Assembly (NCBI GenBank): GCA_030685235.1 | Contig: MU839210.1 | Coordinates: 1 to 64,000, forward strand | From: Copromyces sp. CBS 386.78 | Taxonomy: Eukaryota; Ascomycota; Sordariomycetes; Sordariales; Sordariaceae | Reading direction: 5' to 3' | Length of the DNA stretch: 64,000 nt | In this document: positions 10,600-21,905 of the stretch, piece by piece | Layout: each line of letters starts with the position of its first letter | Position numbering within the stretch: position 1 is the stretch's first letter | Position numbers and translations under genes: made by a program | The notes under the pieces: generated by a model | What the model was told of the DNA's origin: nothing | Seen by the model: only the letters and a program-made list of their open reading frames with translations | Database searches by the model: none

Positions 10600-11528
10600 T
10601 CAATTAGAGACGTAATGAGCGACATACCCAACCTCCATCATCGACCCATACCCATCCTTGGTGTTACCGTTCGGATAACCGGGCTGTATATATCCCATCG
10701 TTAGCATAACCTCCTTTGAGCACGCAGGAACTCAGAAACGGAACAACTCACCCAATCCCCACCAACAGCCACATTCAAAATAAAGAACAACGGCTTATTG
10801 CTGATCTTGTCAAACGCCGTCCAGTCATTCAGCGACTGTCCCGAAACCTCATGGAACTTGACCCCGTCCATGTACCACGTAATCTTGGAAGTCCACCAGT
10901 CGCCCGACGTGCGATCCCACTCGATCTTCCACGTATGCCAGTCCTGGTTCGGGATCGCGACGTTGCCTCCCCTACCCGTCGGCTCGTTGCAAGGCCCGCC
11001 GGGCATCGTTCCGCAGTGGAGGGTGCCGTAACCCCTCAGGTCACCGTTGATGGTCTCGAGGATGTCGAGCTCGCCGCAGGAGGGCCAGCTACCGCCTGTC
11101 CGGAGCTCGTTGCCTAGGAGCCAGAAGGCGGGCCAGATCCCGGCCTTGGTGTTAGTCGGGTTGCTGCCGAAGCGGATGTCGGCCTGGGCGACGGTCTTCT
11201 TGCCGGCTTGGGGGGTGAAGGTGTACGTGGACTCGATGCGGCCGGAGATCCAGTCGCCGTTGCCGTTCTGCTGGCGCCAGGGGACGATCTGGAGGGTGTA
11301 GCCACCGCTGACCTGGACGGTTTGGGTGGAGGAGGAGTACGTCTCGAGCTCGTGGTTGACGTTGAGCTTGCCGTTGATTATGTTCCAGCGGCCCGTGTTG
11401 GGTGAGGTCGCGGAGTTGCCTTCGAATTGGTCGTACCAGACTAGGTTGTAACCCTGGAGAGTGGGAGGGTACCAGGCTGAAACTAAGGACGGGAGGAAAG
11501 GAAGGAAGATGGATGGAGAGAAACGCAT
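10600..11528 (-). CDS. Secreted GH16 family endo-beta-1,3(4)-glucanase
   Basis: The two-exon gene encodes 286 residues. Exon 1 is 11528-10752, the intron 10751-10684 (GTGAGT donor, CTAAC branch, ACAG acceptor), and exon 2 10683-10600. Splicing replaces an unrelated read-through tail with a normal GH16 C-terminus (GGDW-PGYPNGNT...). Residues 1-18 are a signal peptide. The start at 11528 was preferred over the in-frame Met 33 codons upstream because it puts the signal peptide first. The catalytic ExDxxE motif is E153-L-D155-I-L-E158 (nucleophile E153, acid/base E158). The family hydrolyses beta-1,3 or mixed-linked glucans through a retaining mechanism. The protein is secreted, with roles in cell-wall remodelling or polysaccharide feeding. 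There is no GPI signal or carbohydrate-binding module. Substrate specificity cannot be set from sequence alone. Confidence 0.93.
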
Positions 11529-13995
11529 TGTAACTGTGTTTAGCTGTGTGTGGTAGAAAGGAACGTGTGAAGTGAAACAGGAAGCAATATAGACAAGTAG
11601 GACAAGATGCCTGGTAAGTATGTACAAGCAAGGTTGAAGGAGTGTCGGGAAGCTTCTGCTCTGATGAAGGTAGGGGTATTGTCTTGAGAACGGGGAGTTG
11701 TGTTGCAGTTAAATATCCATCTCGAACACCCTCCTACTGTCTTGACCTGGAGAAAGCAGCCGCACTGCGGCGGAATAGGAATCAGGGTAGGATCAGCCGA
11801 TTACACCGAGTACTGCCGAGTATGAAAAGTGTGCCATCAAGGACATATCACTTGAACGGTTTTCAAGCCTTTCTTGGTGCTTGGCCCGAAGGACCGGATG
11901 AGTGTTGCTGGCATCGGGAAGAGACTTATTCAGCGACGTCCGGTGTTGGTGGAAAGCTGGGTGTATACTGTATCGACATATCGGATATGTCCCGGAGCTG
12001 GTGCCGGAAGGAGGAAAGGATCCTTCGATGAAATATCGTGTCTAGATGTCAATTATGTCAGTTGCCGTTCGAGAACTGTGTGATTATGCCTGGATCGCCA
12101 GCATCCCAAATCTTCGTCACCATGTGGCCACCCTGGTTATTGAGGGCCGACCTCCAATGACAGTCATTCATCGAGTAAAAGCCCTATGGTGTTGAGATTT
12201 AGTAGTCTGCCGATTGTGTTTTAGAGAGGTAGATAGTTTGAGGTCCAAGCGAAAGTTGATAGCGAGCAAACATGTTCCTGTTTCTCTATTGGGCCACATT
12301 AGACGACGTCGTTAGATGAAGGGTCCAAGGGCCGATACTGCTAACGTTACAATACCGTAGTATTAAACCCCAAAGTGGCGTCTGCCGTGCTTTGCATAGG
12401 CGATGGTTCCTGCGTAAGTCGAGCGGCCTGTGGCGTTGCGTAGACAGGGGAAGATATTGAGTGCAGGGACGCTACCCCGGTCCGACGGTTTTTGGCGCCC
12501 TCTTCACGCGGAGTTATCCTTTCCGGAGGACTGCGATAACTTGGGTAGCATCGATGTCAGAGAGATTGCATGCTGCCTGGCAAGTAACCCGTGACAAGGA
12601 ATAATACCGCCGAGTATGCTACCCACGAGTCTCGGTTGCGGCGATGTTGTCGAGTAGAAAAGGCAAGTGCTTGGGCACGACGGTGTTTGTGTAACGTCTG
12701 TGTACTCGGGGCTGTCTTCCACTTTGGCACACCCGTCTGTCAGGCTTTCCCATCTTACCCATTGTCTCTTGGGTTTCAGAGCCGTGAGTGATGAGATCTC
12801 GGGGCCGCCATGTCTGAGATTTTCCCCTCCAGTGATTGCGTCAGCCAGCCGCATGGCATTGATCGCTGACCAGGAGCATTAACGGGGGATCCTAAGCGTC
12901 TGCCGAGTTTGCAAATCAATGCTGAGCAGTGTCGACCAAGGCCTTGGGTCTCGAATGCAGTTGAGCATCGCGGAAGTCTGGGGTAGCACTCCGATTGGCT
13001 GGATCATTTCCAAGTCAAGATTGCCAGGGGCACATGCACCGTTTTCCGTGCAAAGGAAAAGGAGGAGGGATACGACCCTGTTCTCCAATTTCAGCCACGC
13101 GTTCTCATCTTGTGGTTGTTTCTTGACTGCAAGCACTTGCATTTGATGAAGTCGAGACATTCCGTTGAGTTTTGGCAACCGTCTTCCGATTCCAAGCGCT
13201 ATCGAGTGTAGGCAAGATCCAGACTCATTGGCAAGGCGTCAGGTCGTTATTGTTTCACATGTTGCCCAGAGTATCGCCAGTGTCCGGCTCAGTCAACCCA
13301 CTGTTCGACCGAATAGGAAGCCGTGCAGATGACCCGGGTACAGGTGGAAAATATGGGATGCATATGACATTGGCAGCTGGGAGAAAAAGGCGCTCATGGA
13401 GAGAGTATGGATCATAAAGGAGACAAGGCGAGCCGAGCGTCGATGTTCAAGCTCCGGCGAGTGTCCCGGATCGTCGGCGCCCACCCTCCTCCACCTGACT
13501 GATGTAGGCATTGAGGAAAACTCAAAGTTGCGCTCATTCAATAGAACGGGTGTAATGAATTGAAAACTGGATGACTTTGGCATTCACTGTTCAGGCCACT
13601 GGAACTGAAGTGAATGCCACGCCCTGGATGGGGCCGTTCATAGACTCTGAGTCCCATGTTGGCGAGATGCTATCGAAAGGCCGATAACCGAAATGGACGA
13701 TGGGATGGACGAGAGTGAAGCAAAAAAGATACCAGCACAGCACGGTCAGGTGTGTAAAAGGAGATGAGAACGTGCGTCATTCTTGGACAAGTTGTTTCGA
13801 TAGTCGTGGAAGGCCTTCCGAGGATTCAGACCCAGCGTTGATGAGGTAAGGAGGGAAAAGGGACGACAGACATGCCTAATGGTGGCAAGTTGTGGCCATC
13901 CGAAATGTCGGTGAGGTAGAGAAGTGAAGAAAGGTAGAAAAAATGAAAAAAAGGAAATGACAACCCCTAAGCAGGAGGTCATCGCATGGATATGT
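11529..13995. other. 2.5 kb without a supported gene
   Basis: The left end is the promoter and leader of the GH16 gene. The rest has normal composition with CpA/TpG intact, so it is not RIPed. Scattered frames of 60-130 codons on both strands lack splice-consistent continuation or family motifs. No tRNA or repeat was recognised. Confidence 0.4.
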
Positions 13996-14102
13996 TGACA
14001 AGAGTGGGATTCGAACCCACGCCCTTTCGGACCACGGATTTCTTGGAGAAGAATTAAGGGTTTACCTTAACGTGGCGCCTTAGACCGCTCGGCCATCTTG
14101 CC
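13996..14102 (-). tRNA. tRNA-Leu (AAG) with a 27-nt intron
   Basis: Read on the minus strand, the acceptor GGCAAGA pairs with TCTTGTC, the discriminator is A, the anticodon stem is CCACG/CGTGG, and the T arm is GTGGG-TTCGAAT-CCCAC. A long variable arm is present, as expected for Leu. The loop begins TTAAGG, giving anticodon AAG at 14068-14066. The intron at 14064-14038 follows position 37 and contains CCTTAA, complementary to the anticodon-loop TTAAGG, the usual anticodon-intron pairing of eukaryotic pre-tRNA. Confidence 0.95.
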
Positions 14103-14578
14103 TGATGATTTGGTTGGTATTTTGTTGAAGACTTTGATTCATGAATCTTGTGTGTTTCTGCTGTGTGAAGAGAAAAATCTCATGTCGAAAAGGGCGGCAT
14201 CTTATCGGATAAGCGGTCCGACCCACTATTACCTTAGGTTTGCAGGGTGGGGAACAGCCGAACCGAACGGGTGCGGCACAGCTCCACACTGCCGGCACCG
14301 ACTTTATAAGGTACACTAGCGGCCTGCACCTTGCCAGCAGACGCGCTGTTGTGCTGCGACCATGCTGTGAACTCTAAACCATCAACCTTCAACAACCTTT
14401 GCATTTCACGGCGCACAACACAATCGACAACATGCCCCTGTCTGTCTTCGACTTATTTGTCATTTTACTACATTAAGGTATATGCATAAGGGTATCGTAT
14501 ATCATTATACATTCCACGACATGCAACCATCGTCATCATCAACCCCGCACCGAGACCTAAACTCCTGGAACAAGGCAT
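14103..14578. other. Intergenic, tRNA-Leu upstream region and aminopeptidase 3' side
   Basis: No coding sequence is supported. A/T-rich DNA near 14465-14520 probably contains the 3' end-processing region of the minus-strand aminopeptidase gene. Confidence 0.4.
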
Positions 14579-16168
14579 TTAGATCTCCTCACCACCGCCG
14601 CAAGGGCCGGAGTGGGAGTGAGTGTGGGCCTCGTTGGCGCGCTTCTTGTTGCGCTTGAGGGTCTGAGCAACATCGCCATCCCAGCGGCGCTGCATGAGGT
14701 TGATGGCGGGAAGCGACTTGAAGGAGCGGGCGTACTTGGCCACGCTGTTGGCGATGGCCTTGGTGTTGAGCAGGAAGGCGTCCCAGGCAATGTTGTCGAT
14801 GGTGTCACCGGCCTTGTGGTAGTTGACGTCGTACGAGATGCCGGCGGTGCCACCGACGGCGGCGGCCTCCGCCTCGGTCTTGATGCCCTCGGCACCGGTG
14901 AAGATGCCACCGGAGGGAATGCCGTTCTCGATGAAGGCGGCGTAGTCGGAGCGACCGCTGAACGCGGAGGGAACGGAGGCGACCTTGTTCTTGACGAAGA
15001 ACTGCTCAAAGTCCTTCTCGATGACATCGGAACCCTGGGGACCGGTCAGGTTGAAGGCGCTGCCGTCACCGTCGTAGATGCCGTAGACGTAGTTGGGCGA
15101 GGCAATCTGTTTTTCCGACCGTGAGCATCATCGTCATTATTCAGCTGACATTTCAAAAGGGAAACCTACCATATCGAAGTTGAGGTAAGCACGGATCTTG
15201 GCGAGCTCAGTCTCGGAACCGTTGAGGGACTTGACATAGTACTCGGAGCCGAGCAGGCCGAACTCCTCAGCGGACCAGAAGCCGAAGCGGACGGCGTTCT
15301 TGACCTGGAATTTTGTGAGGGCCTTGGCGACGGTCAGGATACCAATGATACCGGACCCATCATCGTTGATACCGGGGCCGGCGGCAACGGAGTCGGAGTG
15401 GCCACCAACGACGAGGACGTTGTTATGGTCACCGCCCTTGGTCTCGGCAATGACGTTGAAGCTGACACGGGGCTCGGTGATGGCGTCGACCTCGAACTCG
15501 GCGTTGACCTCCTCACCAGCCTTGATGGAAGCAATGAGAGCCTCGCCGTCCTCCTTGCTGACACCAAGAACGGGCGCATAGTCCTTGAAGGCCTCGCCGA
15601 GGGTGCCGGAGAGAGAGCCGGCAACATTGTTGTGGATGAGCAGGCCGACGGCGCCAGCCTCCTTGGCGCTCAGGGCCTTCTGGCCGAAGGTGCAGGTACC
15701 ACGGGAAACGAGAACGATGTTGCCGGAAGCCTCAGCAGGGTATTCGGCGGCGGAGCAGCCAAGGCCCTCGGCATAGACGATAGGGCCAGTGGCAGTGCCA
15801 GCGGGGGTGTATGTCATGATCTGGACATCGAGGTCCTTGCCGTTGACGCTCAGGGAGCCGGTACCGGCCGAGTAGGTCTCGGTGAAGGGCTGCTTGTAGA
15901 CGTCATAGTAGCCGGTGTCCTTGAGGGTGTTGTAGAGGAAGTCGACGGTGGCGTTGTGGCCGGTGCTGCCGAAGACACGGGTGCCGCTGTTGGCATCGGC
16001 AATGTCCTGGAGCTTCTGGGCACCGGCGCGGATGTCCTTCTCGGTGATCAGGTGCTGCAGGGCGTTTGAGCAGACATGGGGCTTCCTGGTAGGACCGCCT
16101 TGGCTGGTAGAAGCCAGGGCGGGAACCGCCAGGGCGAGGGTTGCGAGGGAGGCAGCGACAGTTCTCAT
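14579..16168 (-). CDS. lap2: Secreted M28 aminopeptidase with PA domain (leucine aminopeptidase 2 / aminopeptidase Y type)
   Basis: Two exons (16168-15170 and 15106-14579) with a 63-nt intron encode 508 residues. The join restores the metal-ligand motif NFDM-IASPN across the junction. A signal peptide covers about residues 1-20. A PA domain insert spans about 130-225, ahead of the M28 catalytic domain. Zinc ligands and catalytic residues are all visible: H257 and D259 (GGHSDS), D269 (GINDDGSG), E301/E302 (SAEEFG), D332 (NFDM) and H430 (NYHKAGD). The family removes N-terminal amino acids, often Leu, from peptides using two zinc ions. Fungal members of this length are secreted and act after endoproteases. 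The C-terminus ends in a His/Lys/Cys-rich tail. The symbol follows the Aspergillus homologue and is by similarity only. Confidence 0.93.
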
Positions 16169-18095
16169 TTTGGCGAATTCAACACCTATGTTTTTCTTTT
16201 GAGCCGAGAGAGAGTTGGAAAAGACAAAGAAGAGGAGTGGTAGAGATATAAGACAGGAACGTGGGAATCATGAGCAAGATACTTATAGGAAACCAAGACC
16301 ATGAGCGAGCTATCGAGCTCCTCACCATGTCGACCCCTGCCTGTTGTTGCTCTGCAGCGCGACTCAGTTCACACGACAGCACATTCCAATCCCATGTCAA
16401 CTCACAATCACCACCTTCCCCATTACCTTACAATCGACCATCACGTCAACGAGGCCTTGATAATCGACAACACGGCGGTCCGATGGGACAAGGCTCCCGA
16501 AGTGGCAGTTGATGCAACGCTCCCACTAGTCTTCCCCAGTTTCCCAGCCTTGGCGGGCTTTAGGCTGGGCTAGCCAAGAAAAGCCAAGCGTGATATCGCG
16601 GGAGCTGCCTCATTTAGCATGGCGCCCATCGAGGCTTAATTGTTGGCGGCCCACTGTGCCACCACGGGCCATTGCCGGATGTCGTGCTCTGCTAAATCCA
16701 GAATGGCAGGTCCTGGGATGGCCTGGACTTGGCTTCGGGGATTCGGCATTCTTGGGAATCTTGGGATTTCGGTCTTGTCTCTCACTCTCTTGTGGGGTGT
16801 GGACCTGGGTTTATTTTGGTTAGTTTCGATCTGGACTGGCCTGTTACATTACTGGCTACCTATCTCCTGCAGGCTGACCTCTCGGAGACAACTCGGGTTG
16901 CCTGTCCTACCTCGATGGTACAGGAAACCGGTCCAGCGACTTCTATTGAGTTTACGATACTCCGAACGGCATCATCGATATTCGGGTCGGAACCTTCACA
17001 ATCGAACCAAGAAGCCGGCCTGTATTGAGGTTGGAATTGGAGAGATATCGAGCATGAAGCACGCACGAACAACGTGGAATCATGTCAATCTTTGACCATG
17101 TGCCTCGAGAGTGTGCCTGCATGCCTTACATACCCGACCCTCCAAGAAACACCATGCATTTGTATCTCTCCGAGATTGGAAGCTGACAAGACACCACATT
17201 GAAAAGATAGGTAGGGGACGCCAACAATACGCCCAGCAGTGAGTCCAGTACAAGAAGTCAAGAACGCCACCCATTCATTGATCATCCGTCATCTCACTCG
17301 GGCATGGCGACCTGAAGCGACCTGAAGTAGGAACTCGCCGAGTCGTGATCGTTGGTGGCTTGGTGGTCATTTCGATAGCAAGTCTGGACTGTCTGTGAAG
17401 GGTTAGTCCAGTGAGCTCACTGCAGGAGACCTTTTGCATTGCGCCTATCTTGGAGCTGGGAGCTTGGCTGAGCGTGGGCTGGCTTTCTTGGTGTCTTGGG
17501 TGTGATAATCAGGACAAAAAGCTACGAACACGAACTAACATGATATCGGACGGTGCATATAGGTAGGTAGGCCAAGGCTAGCATCACAATATTTGGTTTG
17601 GGGTGTCACTCATATGACCGTGTCTTTGGGTTATCACCTTCCATATGTTTTGGGGGTTGCATGCGCCTTCTTTTTGAACTGATGCCTGCTCAATGTGCGC
17701 CGCGGGCAGTGAATTGCAGTAAAGGGAAGAAAGATGGGTATGAATGATACCAATATCTAATACGAATATCATGAACATGGAATCTTACACCCACTTCGAC
17801 GATCACGTTGAAACCTATGACTGGCTCTTTTGCTTTGCTTCAATTTGAAGCTTCAAGGTCCAAGTCGACGATGTCAGTGTGATTGAGCGCCAAGCCAGGC
17901 GTTCAGGGGCAGGTACCCCGCAGAAAGCGTCCAATGGATGCTCGAGCTTGGCACGGGCAGCGTTCAAGAAAGAGGTTCAGATGGGCGAGACGGTCAACCA
18001 AGAGCAGAACCTCGCAAGTCAACAAGTTCGGTGCCGTCAATGTTGTCGAGCCGAGGTGCATCAGATGTTTCATCTGTGAGGTAATCTTCCATCAT
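16169..18095. other. Intergenic, aminopeptidase promoter and unassigned DNA
   Basis: The left 150 bp is the leader and promoter of the aminopeptidase. Frames of up to 151 codons (16640-17095 +) have no recognisable motif and overlap others. No gene is supported. Confidence 0.4.
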
Positions 18096-18214
18096 CTTTA
18101 CACTTGTAAAGAGAGTGATTTGTGTTTGAGGTACATCCTCCCCATCTTCTTTACACTAATAAGAGAGTAATTCGTATTCAAAGGATCCTTCCCATCCCCT
18201 TTACACTTGTAAAG
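18096..18214. repeat. Three spaced copies of a 16-bp palindrome, CTTTACACTTGTAAAG
   Basis: Copies start at 18096, 18149 (degenerate, CTTTACACTAATAAG) and 18199, giving periods of 53 and 50 bp. Copies 1 and 3 are perfect palindromes of two 7-bp arms around a CT core, and each is followed by AGAG. The flanks also repeat (CCATC before each; a GATT/AATT-GT-TT stretch after copies 1 and 2). The degenerate copy differs mainly by changes that look RIP-like. The array lies about 530 bp downstream of the tam41 stop. It could be a cluster of dimeric protein-binding sites or a decayed minisatellite. Confidence 0.7.
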
Positions 18215-18744
18215 AGAGGAGAGGGAAAAAAGAAAAGAAAAGAAAACCCTATCCAAGCTTCGTCTACCTATCCAAAATCGTCTGGAAGCACGAGTCCCGG
18301 CTGCCTATGGTGAGAATCTAAATAGCTACACAACTCTATCTGAAGGACATATACATGCTGATGATGCAGTGGGCATGAATCTATCCAGCCCCTCAACCCA
18401 ATATGAACCAACCCACGGGATGTTTATTTCGCTGTACAAGGCTCTTCGAAGACAAGCCAAAACCACATGAACGCCTAGCCTGCTTGATCATCTTGCCTCC
18501 CCCTTTTACTTCTCGTCTCCGTGCTGGAATTTTGGATGATACCGCCATGCCGTGATGATGCAAAGAAATGGAACGCGCTGTTCTCAATTTCCCCTAACCC
18601 CCCAATCGTTGTAGCTTAGTAACCTGGCCACAACATAAAACCCAACCCATCCTGCCCCGGAACCCACAGTGTTGATACAGCAAATGAAGCCAAATACATG
18701 GCCCAAACCACAAAAAGGTTCATCAGGTTGGCGAAAAGAATCAT
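18215..18744. other. Intergenic, tam41 3' side
   Basis: An A/G-rich tract (18216-18247) follows the palindrome array. Otherwise this is the presumed 3' untranslated region of tam41. No gene seen. Confidence 0.4.
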
Positions 18745-20529
18745 CTACTTCTTCTCCACCTTGCTGTCGACCTCCGATTTTTCGATGGGCTTCTCCTCGG
18801 CAGCAGCCGCGGTCTTGGCCTTCTCAGCGTCCTTTCCCTGACGGTACTTATCCATCTTTTCGGAGAGGTAACGTATCGTGCGCTTGAAACCGCTGGTAAG
18901 AGGGCCCTTCAAAGACTGTGTGGTGGCTGGCCAGTTGATGGTCTGCTTGATGACGCTCCGGACCTGTTTGCGAAGCTCCGCAGGGTCGTCGCTGGCGATG
19001 CGCTGCTCGAAGCCTCCACCCTGGCGACGCTTGAACGAAACGGCGTCCTCGTTTTGGCTTTCCTCCATCATCTTGTTGAAGTCGAGCTGGGGAATCGCAA
19101 ATTTCTTCTGGTACTCAAAGTAGAGCTTCGAGCGGAAAGCCTTGGGCAAACGGCGAACCATGTTTCCGCGCTTGACAGGGTCCATATCTTGGACGAGGTT
19201 GAGGCTCTTGTCGTTATAGATCCAATCACGCTCGGTGGCGCTGGCATCGTTGTACTCCACGTTCGGCAGTGTCTCGATCAGGGGAAGATAGAGGCGACGG
19301 AAGTTGGTCATGTTGTTGCCGACGATGTTCTTCACCTTGCTCGGGTTCTCGGTGGGAAGAGACATGCGAGGATCGCCGAGGTAGCTAATACCAGCGATAG
19401 TCGCAAAGAGCTCGTCTTCGGTGAACTTGGGGGGCAGCAACAACAGGGCTGTCCGAAGAGCAGACAAGAGGTTGATCTGGTTTGCCAAGCGAATCTTGGG
19501 GTCGTCACGGAGAATCTTGACAGGCTTGTGCAGTCGTCCAGCAAGATACAAGGTATCCCACTGGGTGAGATCGCGCTCTAGCGTATCTAGTTGCACAACG
19601 CCGTACTTGATCAAAATGCCATTGACAATGACGTAGGGGTTGAAGTACACTCCAGCGCCCATCTTGTCCTGAACGTATGAAACCGCACCCGAGCCCAGGC
19701 TGGCCAATGCCGAGTAGTGGTGGCGGTGCTGCTTCATGTTGAGGGAATGCCAATGCTGGGTATGGGTAACACCAAAGATGAAGTCGATCATTTTGGGAGT
19801 TCCATCTTGGGCTCTTTTGACGGCTTCGGGCGCCTTGGGATGAATTTTGCGGAGCTCTTCATCCGTGATAACCTTGCCGCTAGGCTTGGACTGGGGGAAA
19901 ACGCCAGAGCCGTATGCGAACGCGTAGCGAATCGGGGCCCGGAACTCCCAAGGTATCTGCTTAAGAACCTCCCTGAACTCGGGATCGAAGGGAATGAACT
20001 GGTTGACGCCGAAGTTCGGGTGGGGTAGTTGCTTGAAAGAGTCGATGTTCATGTTCACGTTCGTCTCCCAGTCGCTAGTGTCGTCGAGAGTCGTGGTGCT
20101 GGAGGACGCAGAAGATCCGAAAGCCTCGTCTAGGACGGCCTGCTTGGACTTTGTGTCCTTGGATGCCGTATCGGCGGCCACGTTTGCGGCGTCTTCATGT
20201 TCGGAACCACCTCTGGCGTCCTTCGCCTGGTCGGCCGCATCGTTATCGTCGCGTGCTGTAGCATATCTGCGCCGTAATACGGCAGCTTGTCTCTGGTAGT
20301 ATAGCGAGCTGGTGGGCAAGGCAGCTTGGGAGCGGAAAGGACTGGCGCGCGCGAGCAAGGATGGGGCGCGCGGGTTGAGCCGACCCTGGAGAAGCTTTGG
20401 TTAGCATCGCTGTCTTGCGGAGGTCCGTGGGTATGATATGGGAACATATGGGAAGAACCTGAGGGCAACCTGAGGGCAGAGCTGGAGACGTACCGTGAGG
20501 ACTTGGGGGAGAACCCCTCTACTAGCCAT
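18745..20529 (-). CDS. tam41: Tam41, mitochondrial CDP-diacylglycerol synthase
   Basis: Two exons encode 558 residues. A 36-nt first exon (20529-20494, MASRGVLPQVLT) is spliced over a 108-nt intron (GTACGT donor, GCTAAC branch, CTCCAG acceptor) to exon 2 (20385-18745). Exon 2 alone has no suitable ATG at its start, so the mini-exon is needed. The joined N-terminus is rich in Arg, Ala, Ser and Leu with few acids, a typical mitochondrial presequence. The nucleotidyltransferase signature is AFAYGSGVFPQ at about 167-177, followed by MIDFIFGV. Tam41 converts phosphatidic acid and CTP to CDP-diacylglycerol on the matrix side of the inner membrane, the first step toward cardiolipin. A non-conserved acidic linker (about 60-115) and a charged C-terminus are fungal additions. 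It is divergently oriented to mad1. Confidence 0.95.
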
Positions 20530-21905
20530 CGCGACAAAGTGTGAGTCTTAGGTATGCTCTAGACGGGAAAACTGGGAATGGAGTGCGAATGGTACTGAGT
20601 CTTGGTCGTAAAGGTACTTGCTCAAGCTGCGGAAGCTGCGGATGGTCACCTTTGGGTATAATCCATAAGCTGGGAGAGTGGAAGGTTCGGATCAGGCTGC
20701 GTGGAGTGGTGCGACGCGGAGGTGGTGAGGTTGTGGTGATGGGATTGGATGAAGGTCGGAAATGGCCGCTGGATCAAAGGAAAGAAGCTCGTCGCAGCTC
20801 CAGCTTCCACGTCTTCTACCGGCATTCCACTCTTCCACAGTATCGGCACACTAGGTAAGTTCCAGGGTTGCTTTTCCACTTCATCGGTGGGCTCTTTTGC
20901 TGTCATCCGGTGGGGCATCGCGATGTGATAGCCGCGGGCTAACTGCAAACGGTTAGGTAGACACACAGACCATCTGGGGTGACTTGCATTTCTTCTGACG
21001 TTATTTCTCTCCGTCTTGAATTTGAGCCCCACTCACTGGGTCGTTGAACTCGAGCGGGAACTCATCTCTTCCATTTCATATCCGAAGTCTTCGTTTCTTT
21101 CAATCACGGCTTCATGGACATGTGATTGAATAATAAAGGAGCTGTGAAAGTGTAGCTTCTTAAAAGCACAATGGCCCAGTTTGGAGGTGACATAAGGACT
21201 GCTTACGCTAAGGTAGGTACCTCTTTACTTGACGGAAGCTATGGAAATGTCAGCTCGTTGAGCCTCATTATCCAAGGGCACTTGGACAACGACACTTCCA
21301 TGCTCCTAGGTAGCAATAACGATGGTACGGCCTGGTTATTGCTCCTGAGGAGCAATACACCAGAATTGATCATGCTTTTGCCACTATGCCTTTGGAACAA
21401 GATTATATCATGGTACGGCATGGCATCATCCTACATAGGAGCTGGCAGGAAGCTATACGTAGAGCTCCATCTTGAGAGAATCTGAACCAAAGGCTGATCG
21501 ATCTCGGACATCTGCAGATCTGCTTCACAAACTGGCCACAACTGGACCACGGAGACCACCGTCCAAGCCAAGCTTTCTGAGTGACGCTGGTCCATGCCCT
21601 CTTCAGACATCTTCCCCCTTGCACTGCCAGGTATTTCCCCTGGTCCTAGCTGCCCTGTCAGTGTAGGTTGTTTGAAGCCTCCAGTCTTGGCAGACCGGTT
21701 TCCATGCTGTTATGGACCCACTGAAACAATTGTTAAGCCAACCAACAGAGCTACTGCACCACTGTTCTCCAAACAACTGGGGCAGCGCTAGTGATCTTGA
21801 GGTGACGCCGCGACCGGGCGCGATCTCAAAGTAAACACAACATCAAACACCACCAGTCACTTTGTCGCATGTCGCCAGTCCCACGCCGACTGCGCTCTTC
21901 ACGCC
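20530..21905. promoter_or_regulatory. Shared upstream region of tam41 and mad1
   Basis: The 1.4 kb between the divergent tam41 and mad1 starts must hold both promoters. It contains a perfect 9-bp inverted repeat (AGCAATAAC at 21312-21320 with its complement at 21335-21343, 14-nt loop). No TATA box is convincing, and no coding frame is supported. Confidence 0.4.

Noticed and set aside
10752..11627. Longer start for the GH16 protein at 11627
   Set aside because: The extra 33 residues would bury the signal peptide; the ATG at 11528 gives a normal secreted N-terminus.
15398..16069. 223-codon + strand frame over the aminopeptidase
   Set aside because: Antisense shadow of the M28 gene; Gly/Val/Asp-rich sequence produced by codon bias of the real strand.
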